Shown here in pieces: positions 21,105 through 30,518 of a DNA stretch of 64,000 nucleotides. The number at the start of each line of letters is the position of its first letter. Position 1 is the first letter of the stretch. Source of the stretch: Candidatus Vecturithrix granuli. GTDB taxonomy: Bacteria > Moduliflexota > Moduliflexia > Moduliflexales > Moduliflexaceae. The DNA lies in the NCBI GenBank assembly GCA_000739535.1, contig DF820464.1:1-64000 (forward strand), written 5' to 3'. The position numbers and the translations under genes are program-made. The notes beneath the pieces are model-generated. The model worked only from the letters and a program-made list of their open reading frames with translations, was not told where the DNA came from and ran no database searches.

Positions 21105-22679
21105 ATGATGTTGTCTCGTTCTTATGCTTTACATATAGGACTCCTATTATGCGGATGTCTCTTGATTTTGTATCATCCTCTCGAAAAAATGGATTTCCCA
21201 GGCGGATTAGGAGATGAAGGGGCTCATACCCGGGTTGCAAACCAGATCGCGAATACAGGAGTATGGTGGAAGTTAGAATATCAGGGAGAACCGTATATGA
21301 ATAAACCCCCTTTAAAATTATGGCTCAGCGCATTGACCTTTCGTTTCATCGGGAAAAGTCTCTTTTGGGTTCGTTTTTGGGATGCCACGTTTGCGGTCGC
21401 CACAATTCTGGTTGTGTATCTTTGGGGACGGATAGTTATTCATCCGCTTACCGGTTTAGTCGGAAGTATGATTTTATTATTATCATATAATTATGTGTAT
21501 GTGCATTGCGCTACAACCGGGGTGCAGGATAGCGCAATGATTTTCTTTTTTACGCTGGCATTGACGTGTTTTTATCAATCTTCACGGTTTCCCTGGCTGC
21601 AATATATAGCGGGTTGTGCGATGGGCTGTTGTTCTTTAACAAAGGGATGGATGGGAATTGGGGCATTGATTATCATTATGGGATTTCTGGTGATTTCCAG
21701 GCAGCGATTCGTTTGGAACACGAAAGTATTTTACTTGATGGTTGGCATCTCTTTCTGCATTCCATTGCTCTGGTTTCTCCCAAATCTGTTTTTCCTTTCG
21801 GGTTTTTTCCAGAATGCGTTTGTTTTTAATTATCTAAGCAGAATCACAGGAAAGGAAGTACCCAGGCATATCAAGCCATGGTATTATTACTTTACCGTAC
21901 TTTATAAGAATTTCTCGCCATGGGTATGGTTATTGCCATTGGCGACCATTTTCGGATGTTTGAAAGCTTTTGCTAAAAAAGACAAGCTCTCATTATTTCT
22001 ATTAATTTGGATGATCACGATTTTTGTAGGATTTTCTGCTGCAAGTGGCAAACAAGCCTGGTATATTAATCCAGCATTTCCGGCGATGAGCCTGTTGATA
22101 GGGTATTTTCTCTATGAAACAGGTCTCATGATGTATCAACCTAAATTGTCTCGTTATGCCCCATTATTCGTGTTGATGTTATCCATCGGCATGATCTTAC
22201 TCATTATAAATACTGCGGTCGCATTGTATCGCATCCCGAATAATCAAAAGACAAAAGCCCGTCCTCTTGAGAGCTTTGTCTCGTATATTGAGAAGAAATT
22301 TCATAATGATCCATATCAAATTATTTTATGTGATCTGAATATGAATTCGAAAGTGGTTAGTAATCGAGAACACTATTATTTCAATCGAATTGGAAAACAG
22401 CTTATCCAAATTGATGATGATCTTGTTCAGTTTAATGCGATCATTCACCACGCTACCATTCCAATCTTTGCGATCATGCCGGAAAAGACATTTCTGGAAT
22501 TCCTGGGATATGATGATTTTCAATTAGGTGATGGCGTCTATATTCTCTCTAATGATAAAGGCGAAATAGTAAAATTGGTCATGCCATATCGCCTGCCAAA
22601 AGATCGAAAGCTGCCTCTTCGTAAATACCGTACCTCCGTCAAACGTGAGAAAGAAGTTGTAAATAATGGAAAGCGTTGA
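21105..22679 (+). CDS. GT-C membrane glycosyltransferase (ArnT / GT39-like)
   Basis: A 524-residue polytopic protein with about 11-12 hydrophobic helices. The first periplasmic loop carries the acidic pair typical of ArnT/GT39 enzymes in GDEGAHTRVANQIANTG, followed by MNKPPLKLW. Such enzymes move a sugar from a polyprenyl-phosphate donor to lipid A, protein or a polysaccharide. I start at ATG 21105 since the upstream 80 codons of the frame run over the IS1595 relic; no strong ribosome binding site is visible there, and ATG 21108 is also possible. The gene is visibly more AT-rich than its neighbours and beside an IS fragment, both signs of transfer. Confidence 0.75.
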   Translation: MMLSRSYALHIGLLLCGCLLILYHPLEKMDFPGGLGDEGAHTRVANQIANTGVWWKLEYQGEPYMNKPPLKLWLSALTFRFIGKSLFWVRFWDATFAVATILVVYLWGRIVIHPLTGLVGSMILLLSYNYVYVHCATTGVQDSAMIFFFTLALTCFYQSSRFPWLQYIAGCAMGCCSLTKGWMGIGALIIIMGFLVISRQRFVWNTKVFYLMVGISFCIPLLWFLPNLFFLSGFFQNAFVFNYLSRITGKEVPRHIKPWYYYFTVLYKNFSPWVWLLPLATIFGCLKAFAKKDKLSLFLLIWMITIFVGFSAASGKQAWYINPAFPAMSLLIGYFLYETGLMMYQPKLSRYAPLFVLMLSIGMILLIINTAVALYRIPNNQKTKARPLESFVSYIEKKFHNDPYQIILCDLNMNSKVVSNREHYYFNRIGKQLIQIDDDLVQFNAIIHHATIPIFAIMPEKTFLEFLGYDDFQLGDGVYILSNDKGEIVKLVMPYRLPKDRKLPLRKYRTSVKREKEVVNNGKR

Positions 22680-22748
22680 TCATTACATTCCAGCCGAGAA
22701 AATGGAATTTCGGCAGGCATGAGACCTCTGTTGGAACGCGTTGGGGGG

Positions 22749-24626
22749 TCAGGCGTGCAGAACGTTTTCTTGTTTGGGGGTGAGGAGATGAGGTTTCAGC
22801 GCTTTTTCCAAATTAGACGAATGGAACAGCGCGCTTTTCAGGTGAAGTTCTCGGTTGGCATCGCGTAAAACATAGGTATCAGACAATTTTCCTCGTTTCA
22901 ATTCCACAACAAAATCTTTCTGAAATTCCAGGAGGTGATCATAGAGTACCTGGTCAACCATCACAGCAGCAAGCGTAAATACGCGAGTTGTCGTGACGCA
23001 CACCCAATACGGGGCTTCTTTTTTCTTCGATTTTTCCCCGGAAATCATAAATTGATACATGCTCGCGGATTCTAACAGAGCAAGAAGTTGCTCTTCCTGA
23101 GTCATTGCCCGAAAAAGAGCTTTTAATACTTCAACAGGTGGTTTCTCAATTAGTTTCCCCACAGGCAGCAATCGTTCGAAACGTTGCAAAAGAAATTTAT
23201 CGCGTTGCTTTTTGAGATCAAGCGCGGAGATGATCTGGGTATAAAATTCTTCTTTTTTGCGAGTAAAAGGAAGGTACCAGAAAAGCGCATCAAGCACCTC
23301 AGATATTGTCCGTTCTTTCTCAGACTTCGTGGTGATGAGATTCGTCAGCGCATCAGGGCTACTCGGCATGATACATTCCCTGAGAATACGCGCCTGTTCG
23401 TCTTCATCAAAGGGTAAGGGGTAGCTTTCAGCGCGTTGAATGATGTATTCCTGCAGCGAGTCAGGAAAGGGCTCGTTCAACGCGCCGGCCTGTACCATGA
23501 GACGCAGCAGGGCTTCTTCACGCCGCCGGTGCTGTTGCATAATTTCCCAACTGTGCACTTCTTCGTGAGGCGCGAGTTCCAGTTGCGTCCGATATTCCGA
23601 GGTCAGTTGTAACGCTTCTTCTAATGTTCTGAGTGCTTCTCGTTTTTTGAGAATGCCAAATTTATCCGCCTTTGCCACGCGCTCGACTTCAGTTAAGATG
23701 CGTTTGCGCTCTTTCTCATCATGGACCTCTAACGAAATTTCCGATTTCACCAGGCGTTTCCGCAATAGTGCTTTTAAGAGCGTCACTTTCAGTTGGCTGC
23801 TAAAGCGCGGATTATTGAGCACAAATTCTAAAATTACTTCGTATTCTTCCTGAGACACAATGTTATCGGCAATCGCCATATTGATCATTTCAAAGGCAAT
23901 CTGCTTTTCAACGGCTGTGGCTTTGGTTCGGATATGGCGTTTGCTATAGACTAGCACGGCTTCTTCCCCGACAATCGTGATAATCATCGTGAGTAAATAG
24001 CGCAGCGCCCCTTCTTTTCCAGCCGTTAGGATGACTTTTTTGCCCCAATACCAGGGGTTTAAGGCATTGTAACCCATCCAGGCATAGCGCCCGAGGGTAT
24101 AAAGATAGGTATGCTTTTGAGCAAGCTTGACCATTTTAAATTGCGTGAACGCATCGTAATAACTTTTATATTTGAGAACTTCCTGAATTTTGAGATCCTT
24201 AATGGTATTCAGCGGGAAATCTTCGAGGTGCTCATGAATGCGGGTGACAATGCGTTCATTCAATTCAACCAGATCGGCAAGCGACACTTGAAATACGGGA
24301 TTTTCAGTTTCAGGAAAATAAATAACTGCAATATTTTTGATTAATTCAAGCGACATCTGGGAAAGTTTATGAGGCGCAAGAGAGGTTCCGGTTGAAAGGC
24401 TTTTCCAGACTTTGAGGCGTTCCGTTTCAATCAAATGATAGGCTTGAAGATCCTTTTGACTAGGGTTTTGCACGCGAATGAGTTCAATCTGCTGCAGGGT
24501 TTCCTGGTCAAGATCCGCTTCTCTCAGGGCGTCTTGCTGTTGCTTGTTATGACGATGAACTAACATCAAGGCAGTGACTAATATGGCAGCAGCAGAGAGC
24601 AATACGATTAGGGAATACGTTTCCAT
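22749..24626 (-). CDS. Membrane-anchored protein of unknown function with a TerB-like helical region
   Basis: A 625-residue protein that I do not recognise. Residues 5-23 are a membrane anchor (YSLIVLLSAAAILVTALML). A mostly helical cytoplasmic part follows, with a weakly hydrophobic stretch near 210-235 (YLLTMIITIVGEEAVLVY). Around residues 240-280, EKQIAFEMINMAIADNIVSQEEYEVILEF resembles TerB-type acidic helical domains; this is only a resemblance. Long charged helices continue to about 400. The end (FVVELKRGKLSDTYVLRDANRELHLKS) may be a PH-like fold. It follows dnaK in the same direction but behind a terminator, so it is probably a separate unit. Confidence 0.6.
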   Translation of the reverse strand: METYSLIVLLSAAAILVTALMLVHRHNKQQQDALREADLDQETLQQIELIRVQNPSQKDLQAYHLIETERLKVWKSLSTGTSLAPHKLSQMSLELIKNIAVIYFPETENPVFQVSLADLVELNERIVTRIHEHLEDFPLNTIKDLKIQEVLKYKSYYDAFTQFKMVKLAQKHTYLYTLGRYAWMGYNALNPWYWGKKVILTAGKEGALRYLLTMIITIVGEEAVLVYSKRHIRTKATAVEKQIAFEMINMAIADNIVSQEEYEVILEFVLNNPRFSSQLKVTLLKALLRKRLVKSEISLEVHDEKERKRILTEVERVAKADKFGILKKREALRTLEEALQLTSEYRTQLELAPHEEVHSWEIMQQHRRREEALLRLMVQAGALNEPFPDSLQEYIIQRAESYPLPFDEDEQARILRECIMPSSPDALTNLITTKSEKERTISEVLDALFWYLPFTRKKEEFYTQIISALDLKKQRDKFLLQRFERLLPVGKLIEKPPVEVLKALFRAMTQEEQLLALLESASMYQFMISGEKSKKKEAPYWVCVTTTRVFTLAAVMVDQVLYDHLLEFQKDFVVELKRGKLSDTYVLRDANRELHLKSALFHSSNLEKALKPHLLTPKQENVLHA

Positions 24627-24652
24627 AACTATCTCGGGATGGTCATGTCATA

Positions 24653-24688
24653 AAAAAACAGGAGTCAGAAGACTGACCCCTGTTTTTT
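24653..24688. terminator. Rho-independent terminator downstream of dnaK
   Basis: A stem formed by CAGG-A-GTCAG and CTGAC-C-CCTG around AAGA, flanked by A6 and T6, lies between dnaK (ends 24705) and the next minus-strand gene (starts 24626). It is symmetrical enough to work on both strands; on the minus strand it closes the dnaK transcript. Confidence 0.8.
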
Positions 24689-24704
24689 CATAGATCAGAG
24701 ATGG

Positions 24705-26618
24705 TTAATTGACATCTTCAAATTCAGCATCAACCACGTCGTCATCTCGTTTTCCGGAACCTGGCTGTGGGCCAGCGCCGGGGCCAGGCTGCGAACTGCC
24801 AGCCTGTTGTTGGGTTTGCTGCCGGTACATGGCTTCAGCCATTTTGTGCGAGGCTTTGGTCAGATCATCTATGGCGGTTTTGATTCTGGCCGTGTCGTTC
24901 GCTTCAATCGCTTCTTTGGTCTGTTTTACCGCGTTTTCAATCGCACTGATGTCGCTTGCCGGGATCTTTTCGCGATTTTCATTCAAAAGTTTTTCCGTCT
25001 GATAAACTAGTGAATCGGCCTGATTCCTTAAATCAATCGCTTCCCGTTTCTTGCGATCTTCATCCGAGTGCACCTCAGCGTCTTTAACCATCTGGTTAAT
25101 TTCATTTTCGGAGAGACCACTCGAAGCAGTAATCGTAATTTGCTGTTCTTTACCGGTACCCAAATCTTTGGCCGAAACATTCACAATCCCGTTGGCGTCG
25201 ATGTCAAAGGTCACTTCAATCTGCGGTACGCCGCGCGGGGCTGGTGGAATCCCAACCAGATGGAATTTGCCGAGGGTACGGTTATCGCGCGCCATTTCGC
25301 GTTCGCCTTGCAATACATGAATTTCCACGCTAGTCTGATTATCGGCCGCAGTGGTAAAAATTTCACTCTTGCGCGTCGGAATAGTGGTGTTGCGCTCGAT
25401 CAGTTTTGTGGTGACACCGCCCAGGGTTTCAATTCCCAAAGACAACGGCGTGACATCAAGCAACAACAGATCTTTCACTTCCCCGCCAAGCACGCCGGCC
25501 TGAATTGCCGCACCAACAGCCACGACTTCATCCGGGTTAACGCCTTTGTGCGGCTCTTTATTAAACATGCGTCGCACCAATTCCTGAACCTTTGGAATAC
25601 GCGTTGACCCGCCGACCAGCACAACTTCATCAATGTCCGATGGCTGCATCCCGGCATCTTTCAGCGCCTTGCGGCAAGGTTCAAGGGTACGCTCAAGCAG
25701 ATCATCAACTAGCTGTTCGAATTTCGCCCGGGTCAACTTCATATTCAAATGTTTTGGCCCGCTTTGATCTGCGGTCACAAAAGGCAGATTAATATCGGTT
25801 TCCGTCAGCGTCGAGAGTTCCATTTTCGCTTTTTCCGCTGCTTCTTTCAAGCGTTGTAACGCCATCCGATCTTTGCTGAGGTCAATACCCTGATCTTTCT
25901 TAAATTCGGCTACCATCCATTCAATAATGCGCTGATCCAGGTTATCTCCGCCGAGATGAGTATCGCCGTTAGTGGATTTCACTTCGACCACGCCTTCGCC
26001 AACTTCCAGAATCGAAATATCAAAGGTACCCCCGCCAAAATCAAACACCGCAATGGTTTCATCTTTTTTCTTATCAAGGCCATAGGCTAAGGCGGCGGCC
26101 GTCGGCTCGTTCACAATCCGTAAGACTTCCAATCCCGCGATTTTTCCGGCGTCTTTCGTCGCCTGACGCTGGCTGTCATTAAAATATGCGGGCACGGTCA
26201 CGACCGCTTTATTGATTTTCTGCCCTAAATATTGTTCGGCGGCATCTCGCATTTTTTGGAGAATCATCGCGGAAATTTCTGGCGGCGAATATTGCTTGCC
26301 TCGCACGTCAACACGCGCATCTCCATTGGGCGCTCGTACCACTTTATAAGGCACGATTTTGATTTCTTCTGCTACTTCATCATGCCGTCGTCCCATAAAC
26401 CGTTTAATCGAAAAGATGGTATTTTCCGGGTTCGTGACGGCCTGGCGTTTTGCGACCTGTCCCACTAAGCGTTCATCGTCTTTGGTAAACGCCACAACCG
26501 AGGGGGTTGTGCGACTGCCTTCAGGGTTCGTGATCACAACAGGATCGCCGCCTTCAATTACGGAAACAACCGAATTTGTCGTTCCAAGATCGATCCCAAT
26601 AATTTTTTCTGCTGCCAT
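24705..26618 (-). CDS. dnaK: Molecular chaperone DnaK (Hsp70)
   Basis: Hsp70 chaperone of 637 residues, full length. It begins with [14 protein letters not shown] (phosphate loop), has the ATPase signatures [10 protein letters not shown] and [12 protein letters not shown], the linker [16 protein letters not shown] and ends with a charged tail ([12 protein letters not shown]) like the family's C-terminal motif. It uses ATP to bind and release unfolded peptides, normally with DnaJ and GrpE; neither gene is nearby. Start ATG 26618 follows a strong AGGAGGG about 12 nt upstream. A good promoter lies about 230 nt upstream. No CIRCE element was found. Confidence 0.98.
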   Translation of the reverse strand: MAAEKIIGIDLGTTNSVVSVIEGGDPVVITNPEGSRTTPSVVAFTKDDERLVGQVAKRQAVTNPENTIFSIKRFMGRRHDEVAEEIKIVPYKVVRAPNGDARVDVRGKQYSPPEISAMILQKMRDAAEQYLGQKINKAVVTVPAYFNDSQRQATKDAGKIAGLEVLRIVNEPTAAALAYGLDKKKDETIAVFDFGGGTFDISILEVGEGVVEVKSTNGDTHLGGDNLDQRIIEWMVAEFKKDQGIDLSKDRMALQRLKEAAEKAKMELSTLTETDINLPFVTADQSGPKHLNMKLTRAKFEQLVDDLLERTLEPCRKALKDAGMQPSDIDEVVLVGGSTRIPKVQELVRRMFNKEPHKGVNPDEVVAVGAAIQAGVLGGEVKDLLLLDVTPLSLGIETLGGVTTKLIERNTTIPTRKSEIFTTAADNQTSVEIHVLQGEREMARDNRTLGKFHLVGIPPAPRGVPQIEVTFDIDANGIVNVSAKDLGTGKEQQITITASSGLSENEINQMVKDAEVHSDEDRKKREAIDLRNQADSLVYQTEKLLNENREKIPASDISAIENAVKQTKEAIEANDTARIKTAIDDLTKASHKMAEAMYRQQTQQQAGSSQPGPGAGPQPGSGKRDDDVVDAEFEDVN

Positions 26619-26753
26619 GTATTTTGCCCTCCTGCTACAAGTTTTTGCTGCGATATCCAGGTACTTACGTCATAAACCATCGGAGATGATATTTTCTTTT
26701 CCTCCTGAGCGTCCGCAGCCTCTTGTCTTGATGGTGTTTATCTACTCCCTTAT

Positions 26754-26769
26754 GCGTCACTTGTGACGC
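26754..26769. promoter_or_regulatory. Perfect 16-nt palindrome in the dnaK leader
   Basis: GCGTCACTTGTGACGC is a 7-bp perfect inverted repeat around TT, about 135 nt upstream of the dnaK start and downstream of its predicted promoter. It could be an operator for a stress regulator or a hairpin in the leader RNA. It is not the CIRCE sequence recognised by HrcA. Confidence 0.4.
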
Positions 26770-26851
26770 GTTCTTCTTAATTTGCGTATATCTTTTTTTC
26801 TCATTGAAATTTTGTCAATATTTTTTGTTCATTTAATATGATTACGATGTG

Positions 26852-26880
26852 AATATAATTCTTGAGTATGTTATTGTCAA
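26852..26880 (-). promoter_or_regulatory. Predicted dnaK promoter
   Basis: On the minus strand TTGACA (26880-26875) and TATATT (26857-26852) are 17 nt apart, an almost ideal vegetative promoter. The implied 5' leader of roughly 225 nt is long. The region 26619-27252 is otherwise AT-rich and has no gene. Confidence 0.6.
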
Positions 26881-26994
26881 GTCTATTTCGTAATTTTTTA
26901 CAAAAAATCACACCGAATTTTACTTTTCATGTTTCATAATAGCAGACATGTTCGATCCAAAACGGATTTTCATAGGGCAAAGTAAAATTAGTTA

Positions 26995-27023
26995 TTGACG
27001 AGTTTTGAGAACTTCACTATTAT
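26995..27023 (+). promoter_or_regulatory. Predicted promoter of the chemoreceptor-like gene
   Basis: TTGACG (26995-27000) and TATTAT (27018-27023) are 17 nt apart on the plus strand, divergent from the dnaK promoter about 115 nt away. The leader would be about 220 nt. Confidence 0.5.
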
Positions 27024-27252
27024 GTAAAAAAAATGATGTATCATTAATGATATGAGTAGTGTCTTTAAGTCACGACAAGAAAAGAAAGAATAAGAATTTT
27101 CGAGTTTTTGCTGATGAATATCAACGATCGTCGTCCTTTAATACGGTAGTACATAACCAATGTCATTTTGACAGGTTCGTCGTACTCATTTAAGCGATTT
27201 TTCCACCTGAAGGCGGGACAACGAACATATCAAATTCATTGTGGTTACGTCT

Positions 27253-29877
27253 ATGAGAAAATTCACCATTGGTTGGAGTATATTCTGGATTAATATCATC
27301 AGTGGAACCGTGAGCGCCCTCGGGATTTTCGGAGGAATCAAGCTTTTTCACATCGCAACATTTACGCTGGCTCACCTTTTTGCAGCGCTGTTATTTTTTA
27401 CTGGAGTGACGAGTATTGCCCATACGCTCTTTAACGTTCTTGGCATACGTCCGTCATTGCGCAGGCTCTTGTGGATGGCAGACCTGCAACGCCCGGAACC
27501 GACCGCATATACCAGACCACATCTCCACACGCGTGAACTTCATGAACTCGCTAATCTTCTAGAATCAAATAAGAGCTATGTCCGTGAAGTGACCAGTGCA
27601 GGCATTCAGATTCTTGAGCAGGGCGGAGTCCAGACGATTTCTCCGAAATCAGCGACTGATCCACTTGGGATCATGCTCCAACGCTACATCCAGGTCATAA
27701 ATATTTTTGAAGATACCCTTCAACAGGTCATACATGGAAATTTGAGAATTCTATTTCCAAGAGAGGAGGAACTCAAGGTCATCCAATCACTTCGAATGAT
27801 GGTCCTTGAAATCCGACGGGTTATCAAGGATGTCAGGTGTGAAGTGGGGCATATTGTTGGCGTCAGTTCCCAGGTGGCAGCAATGGCTCAACAAGGCTCG
27901 CGTAATGCTGATTTAGAAGACCAGGCGATCGAACATATCGCGCATTCTATTCACGCGGTGGCAGAAAATCTGCGCAAGGTAATGGAAAATATAAGTTTCC
28001 AGATTCGTTCTTTAGATGACACCTTTACTGCGATCGAAGGGATGTTAGCCTCAATTGACGATGTGAGCCACACGGTTCATCAGCTTTCATCAGCCTCGCA
28101 AGAAATGGCGAATTCTGTTGAAGAAATTCACACCTTCACGCAAGAAATTGAACATCATGCGCAATCAGCGGCTGAAATTTCTGGAAATGTCTCTGAACAG
28201 GCTAAAGAAGGATTACATGCTGTGGCTGTTGTCATTGAAGGGATTCAGACCATTAAATCTACCGTTCAAGATGCGGCCGCAACGATTCAGCGTCTGGGGA
28301 AAGAATCGGGTCGAATTGGCGAGGTTCTGGAAGTGATTAATGATGTGGCTGAACAAACGAATTTACTGGCCTTAAATGCCACGATTATTGCTGCTCAGGC
28401 AGGCGAACAAGGTCGAGGGTTTTCGGTCGTGGCGGAAGAAATTAAAGGGTTAGCCGAACGGACAAGATCATCTACCAAAGAGATCGCTGAGATTATTGCA
28501 TCTGTCCAAAACGAGGTCAAGGCGGGGATGAAAGCGATGGAGATCTGTCTTCTTGCTGTGGATGAAGGGGTAGAATTAGCGAATCAGTCAGGCGATGTAC
28601 TCAAGACGATTGTGAGGGGCATTCAAGCTTCACGAAAAATGATTGCGACGATGGCCAGCGCCACCATCACACAAACTGAGAATAGCCAGCAACTCAAGGT
28701 TGTTGTGGAAGAGATGAATAAGCAATTGCTCGATCTTCATACGACCATCAACAAACAAGGCGAAGAAAATTCCCACATGGCTGATCTGACTCGTTCTTTG
28801 CGTCAAATCACTCAGCAAATTGAACAATCTGCCGTGGTACAATCGCAAGAAACTGATGCGATTGTCCAGGCCATTGAACACATCCAACCATTGGTGGCTG
28901 GGAGTTCCAAAATGACGCACCTTTTAGCCCAATCATCCTTTGAACTGGGGAAATTTGAAAGTCATTTAGTGGAAAGCCTCGGACAAATTTTCATATCGCC
29001 TCAATTGCTTCCTCCCGATTTTGATCCTCAGCGTCCGACAGTGGCGTTTCTTCGTCAGGGAACTTTTGCATTTTATGATCTGCTCTCGCAGGGCGTGACA
29101 GAGGCCTTAGCGTCTGAAAATATGCAAGTACTTAGCCTCAGTTCTCAGAATGATATTATCCGTCAGGCCGAAAATGTGAATTGGCTGCTCCGGCAACCCT
29201 GGTTGAAAGCCATCATTATTGGAGGCGTTGATGATCTGACAACCAGCCGTTTGCTACTGCGAGTGCGCGAACGCCATATTCCTTTGGTTGTCGTTGATAC
29301 GCGCATTACAAACGCGGCGATCTCCGTGATCTCAGATAATGAGCGTGGAGGCGAATATGCTGCTGAAGGGCTTGGAGTATGCGTCCCTCCGGGAAGTCCT
29401 GTGCTTGTCTGCGGTTCACGGCATTTAAATTCGTTAAACGAACGCATTACCGGGTTTTTGAGAAAAGCCGAAGCCTATCAGTGGAATGTGATGGAAATTT
29501 TTGTCTCCGTCTATGACAGAGCAATGGCCAAAACAAACATTCTGGATGGCCTCCGGATTGTGTCGAATGTCCGGGGAATGTTTTTGTCAAATGAATCCAT
29601 GATGTTAGCATATCTTGAACTCGTTAAAGAAGGTCGCATTGATCCACGCTCGTTGTACGTCGTAGGATTTGATATGACGCCTGAAATCGCTGAGGCTATT
29701 CTTGAAGAGCACCTCTTGTTTTCTATTGTTCAAGCTCCGCTTGAAATTGGAAGCGCAGCTGTGCGAGAAATTTTGTTCCTGCTTGAGCATCCTGAACAAG
29801 AAAATGAGGAACCCAGAGTAAAGTTGATCCCGGTGATGAAAATGGGGAAACAAGAAATTCTGGCAATGCAAGAATAA
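27253..29877 (+). CDS. Methyl-accepting chemotaxis-like protein fused to a C-terminal LacI/periplasmic-binding-protein domain
   Basis: An 874-residue signalling protein from ATG 27253 (a GTG four codons earlier is possible; no clear ribosome binding site for either). Two membrane helices lie close together (about 8-28 and 34-58), leaving almost no periplasmic domain. A long helical region leads to an MCP signalling core with the hairpin tip INDVAEQTNLLALNATIIAAQAGEQGRGFSVVAEEIKGLAERT, in which Ile and Gln replace the usual Glu and Arg. From about residue 592 a type I binding-protein/LacI-like sensor follows (RPTVAFLRQGTFAFYDLLSQG ... AIIIGGVDDL ... PLVVVDT ... VVGFDMTPEIAEAI). This sensor would be in the cytoplasm, the reverse of usual receptors. 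No che genes are adjacent. Confidence 0.85.
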   Translation: MRKFTIGWSIFWINIISGTVSALGIFGGIKLFHIATFTLAHLFAALLFFTGVTSIAHTLFNVLGIRPSLRRLLWMADLQRPEPTAYTRPHLHTRELHELANLLESNKSYVREVTSAGIQILEQGGVQTISPKSATDPLGIMLQRYIQVINIFEDTLQQVIHGNLRILFPREEELKVIQSLRMMVLEIRRVIKDVRCEVGHIVGVSSQVAAMAQQGSRNADLEDQAIEHIAHSIHAVAENLRKVMENISFQIRSLDDTFTAIEGMLASIDDVSHTVHQLSSASQEMANSVEEIHTFTQEIEHHAQSAAEISGNVSEQAKEGLHAVAVVIEGIQTIKSTVQDAAATIQRLGKESGRIGEVLEVINDVAEQTNLLALNATIIAAQAGEQGRGFSVVAEEIKGLAERTRSSTKEIAEIIASVQNEVKAGMKAMEICLLAVDEGVELANQSGDVLKTIVRGIQASRKMIATMASATITQTENSQQLKVVVEEMNKQLLDLHTTINKQGEENSHMADLTRSLRQITQQIEQSAVVQSQETDAIVQAIEHIQPLVAGSSKMTHLLAQSSFELGKFESHLVESLGQIFISPQLLPPDFDPQRPTVAFLRQGTFAFYDLLSQGVTEALASENMQVLSLSSQNDIIRQAENVNWLLRQPWLKAIIIGGVDDLTTSRLLLRVRERHIPLVVVDTRITNAAISVISDNERGGEYAAEGLGVCVPPGSPVLVCGSRHLNSLNERITGFLRKAEAYQWNVMEIFVSVYDRAMAKTNILDGLRIVSNVRGMFLSNESMMLAYLELVKEGRIDPRSLYVVGFDMTPEIAEAILEEHLLFSIVQAPLEIGSAAVREILFLLEHPEQENEEPRVKLIPVMKMGKQEILAMQE

Positions 29878-29907
29878 GCAAATAAAGGAGAAGCGTTGCT
29901 TTTTTGC

Positions 29908-29936
29908 TTGACAAGGGAAGAAAAGAACTTTATAGA
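29908..29936 (+). promoter_or_regulatory. Predicted promoter for the coiled-coil/TPR gene pair
   Basis: TTGACA (29908-29913) and TATAGA (29931-29936) are 17 nt apart, 31-84 nt beyond the stop of the preceding receptor gene. It allows the next two genes to be transcribed alone. Confidence 0.5.
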
Positions 29937-29991
29937 CAAAAGATAGTAACGTGTAGAATCATGCAGTACTTATTCAGGAGGGAAGAATATT

Positions 29992-30507
29992 ATGAGTGAA
30001 ATGACAGATAATCAGATTCAAGGGGGAACATCTCAACAAGGATTTTCCGGGGAGGTTGATTCCGATCTTCTCATTGATGATTTGTCCTATCAGGAAGCCA
30101 AAACCTATGTCATGCAGTTTTTAACTGCAGAGAAAAAAACAGAACGGCTTCTTCAGGAGAAGCAGCAAGCCTTCAATAAGTGGAATGAACGCTTAGCCTA
30201 TGCAGAACAACGCGGGACCCCTGAACAGGTCGAACGTGTCAAACAAGAATTGCACGCCTTGATTCGCGAACGCGATCAATTAATTGCCGAACGAGACGCG
30301 CTGCATCGCAAAAATATCATTTTGAAGGAAAAACTTCAATTAAAAGCCAAAGAAGTAGAGGCTTCCGCGGGTGCTCGTGCAGAACGCCTGCTGACCGACT
30401 TTGAACAACTGGTGAATGTTGACGAATATAAATTACAGGAAGCGACGAAAAATCAGGAAGCCGAAGATGAACTGGCAAAATTGAAAGCCAAACTCAACCA
30501 TCCATAA
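29992..30507 (+). CDS. Coiled-coil protein of unknown function
   Basis: A 171-residue, highly charged protein with no signal peptide or membrane helix. Nearly all of residues 35-165 is heptad-like coiled coil (for example RVKQELHALIRERDQLIAERDALHRKN). PspA-like proteins share this look, but the lengths and motifs do not match well. ATG 29992 has AGGAGGG about 10 nt upstream. The TPR gene begins 11 nt after its stop, so the two are an operon. No function can be assigned. Confidence 0.7.
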   Translation: MSEMTDNQIQGGTSQQGFSGEVDSDLLIDDLSYQEAKTYVMQFLTAEKKTERLLQEKQQAFNKWNERLAYAEQRGTPEQVERVKQELHALIRERDQLIAERDALHRKNIILKEKLQLKAKEVEASAGARAERLLTDFEQLVNVDEYKLQEATKNQEAEDELAKLKAKLNHP

Positions 30508-30518
30508 ACGTATATCCC

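Noticed and set aside
26619-26900. CIRCE (HrcA) element before dnaK
   Set aside because: No TTAGCACTC-N9-GAGTGCTAA or close variant; the palindrome present has another sequence.
27190-27375. 61-residue minus-strand frame at the receptor start
   Set aside because: Overlaps the receptor coding sequence and shows no family features; only a short palindrome-like piece is near it.
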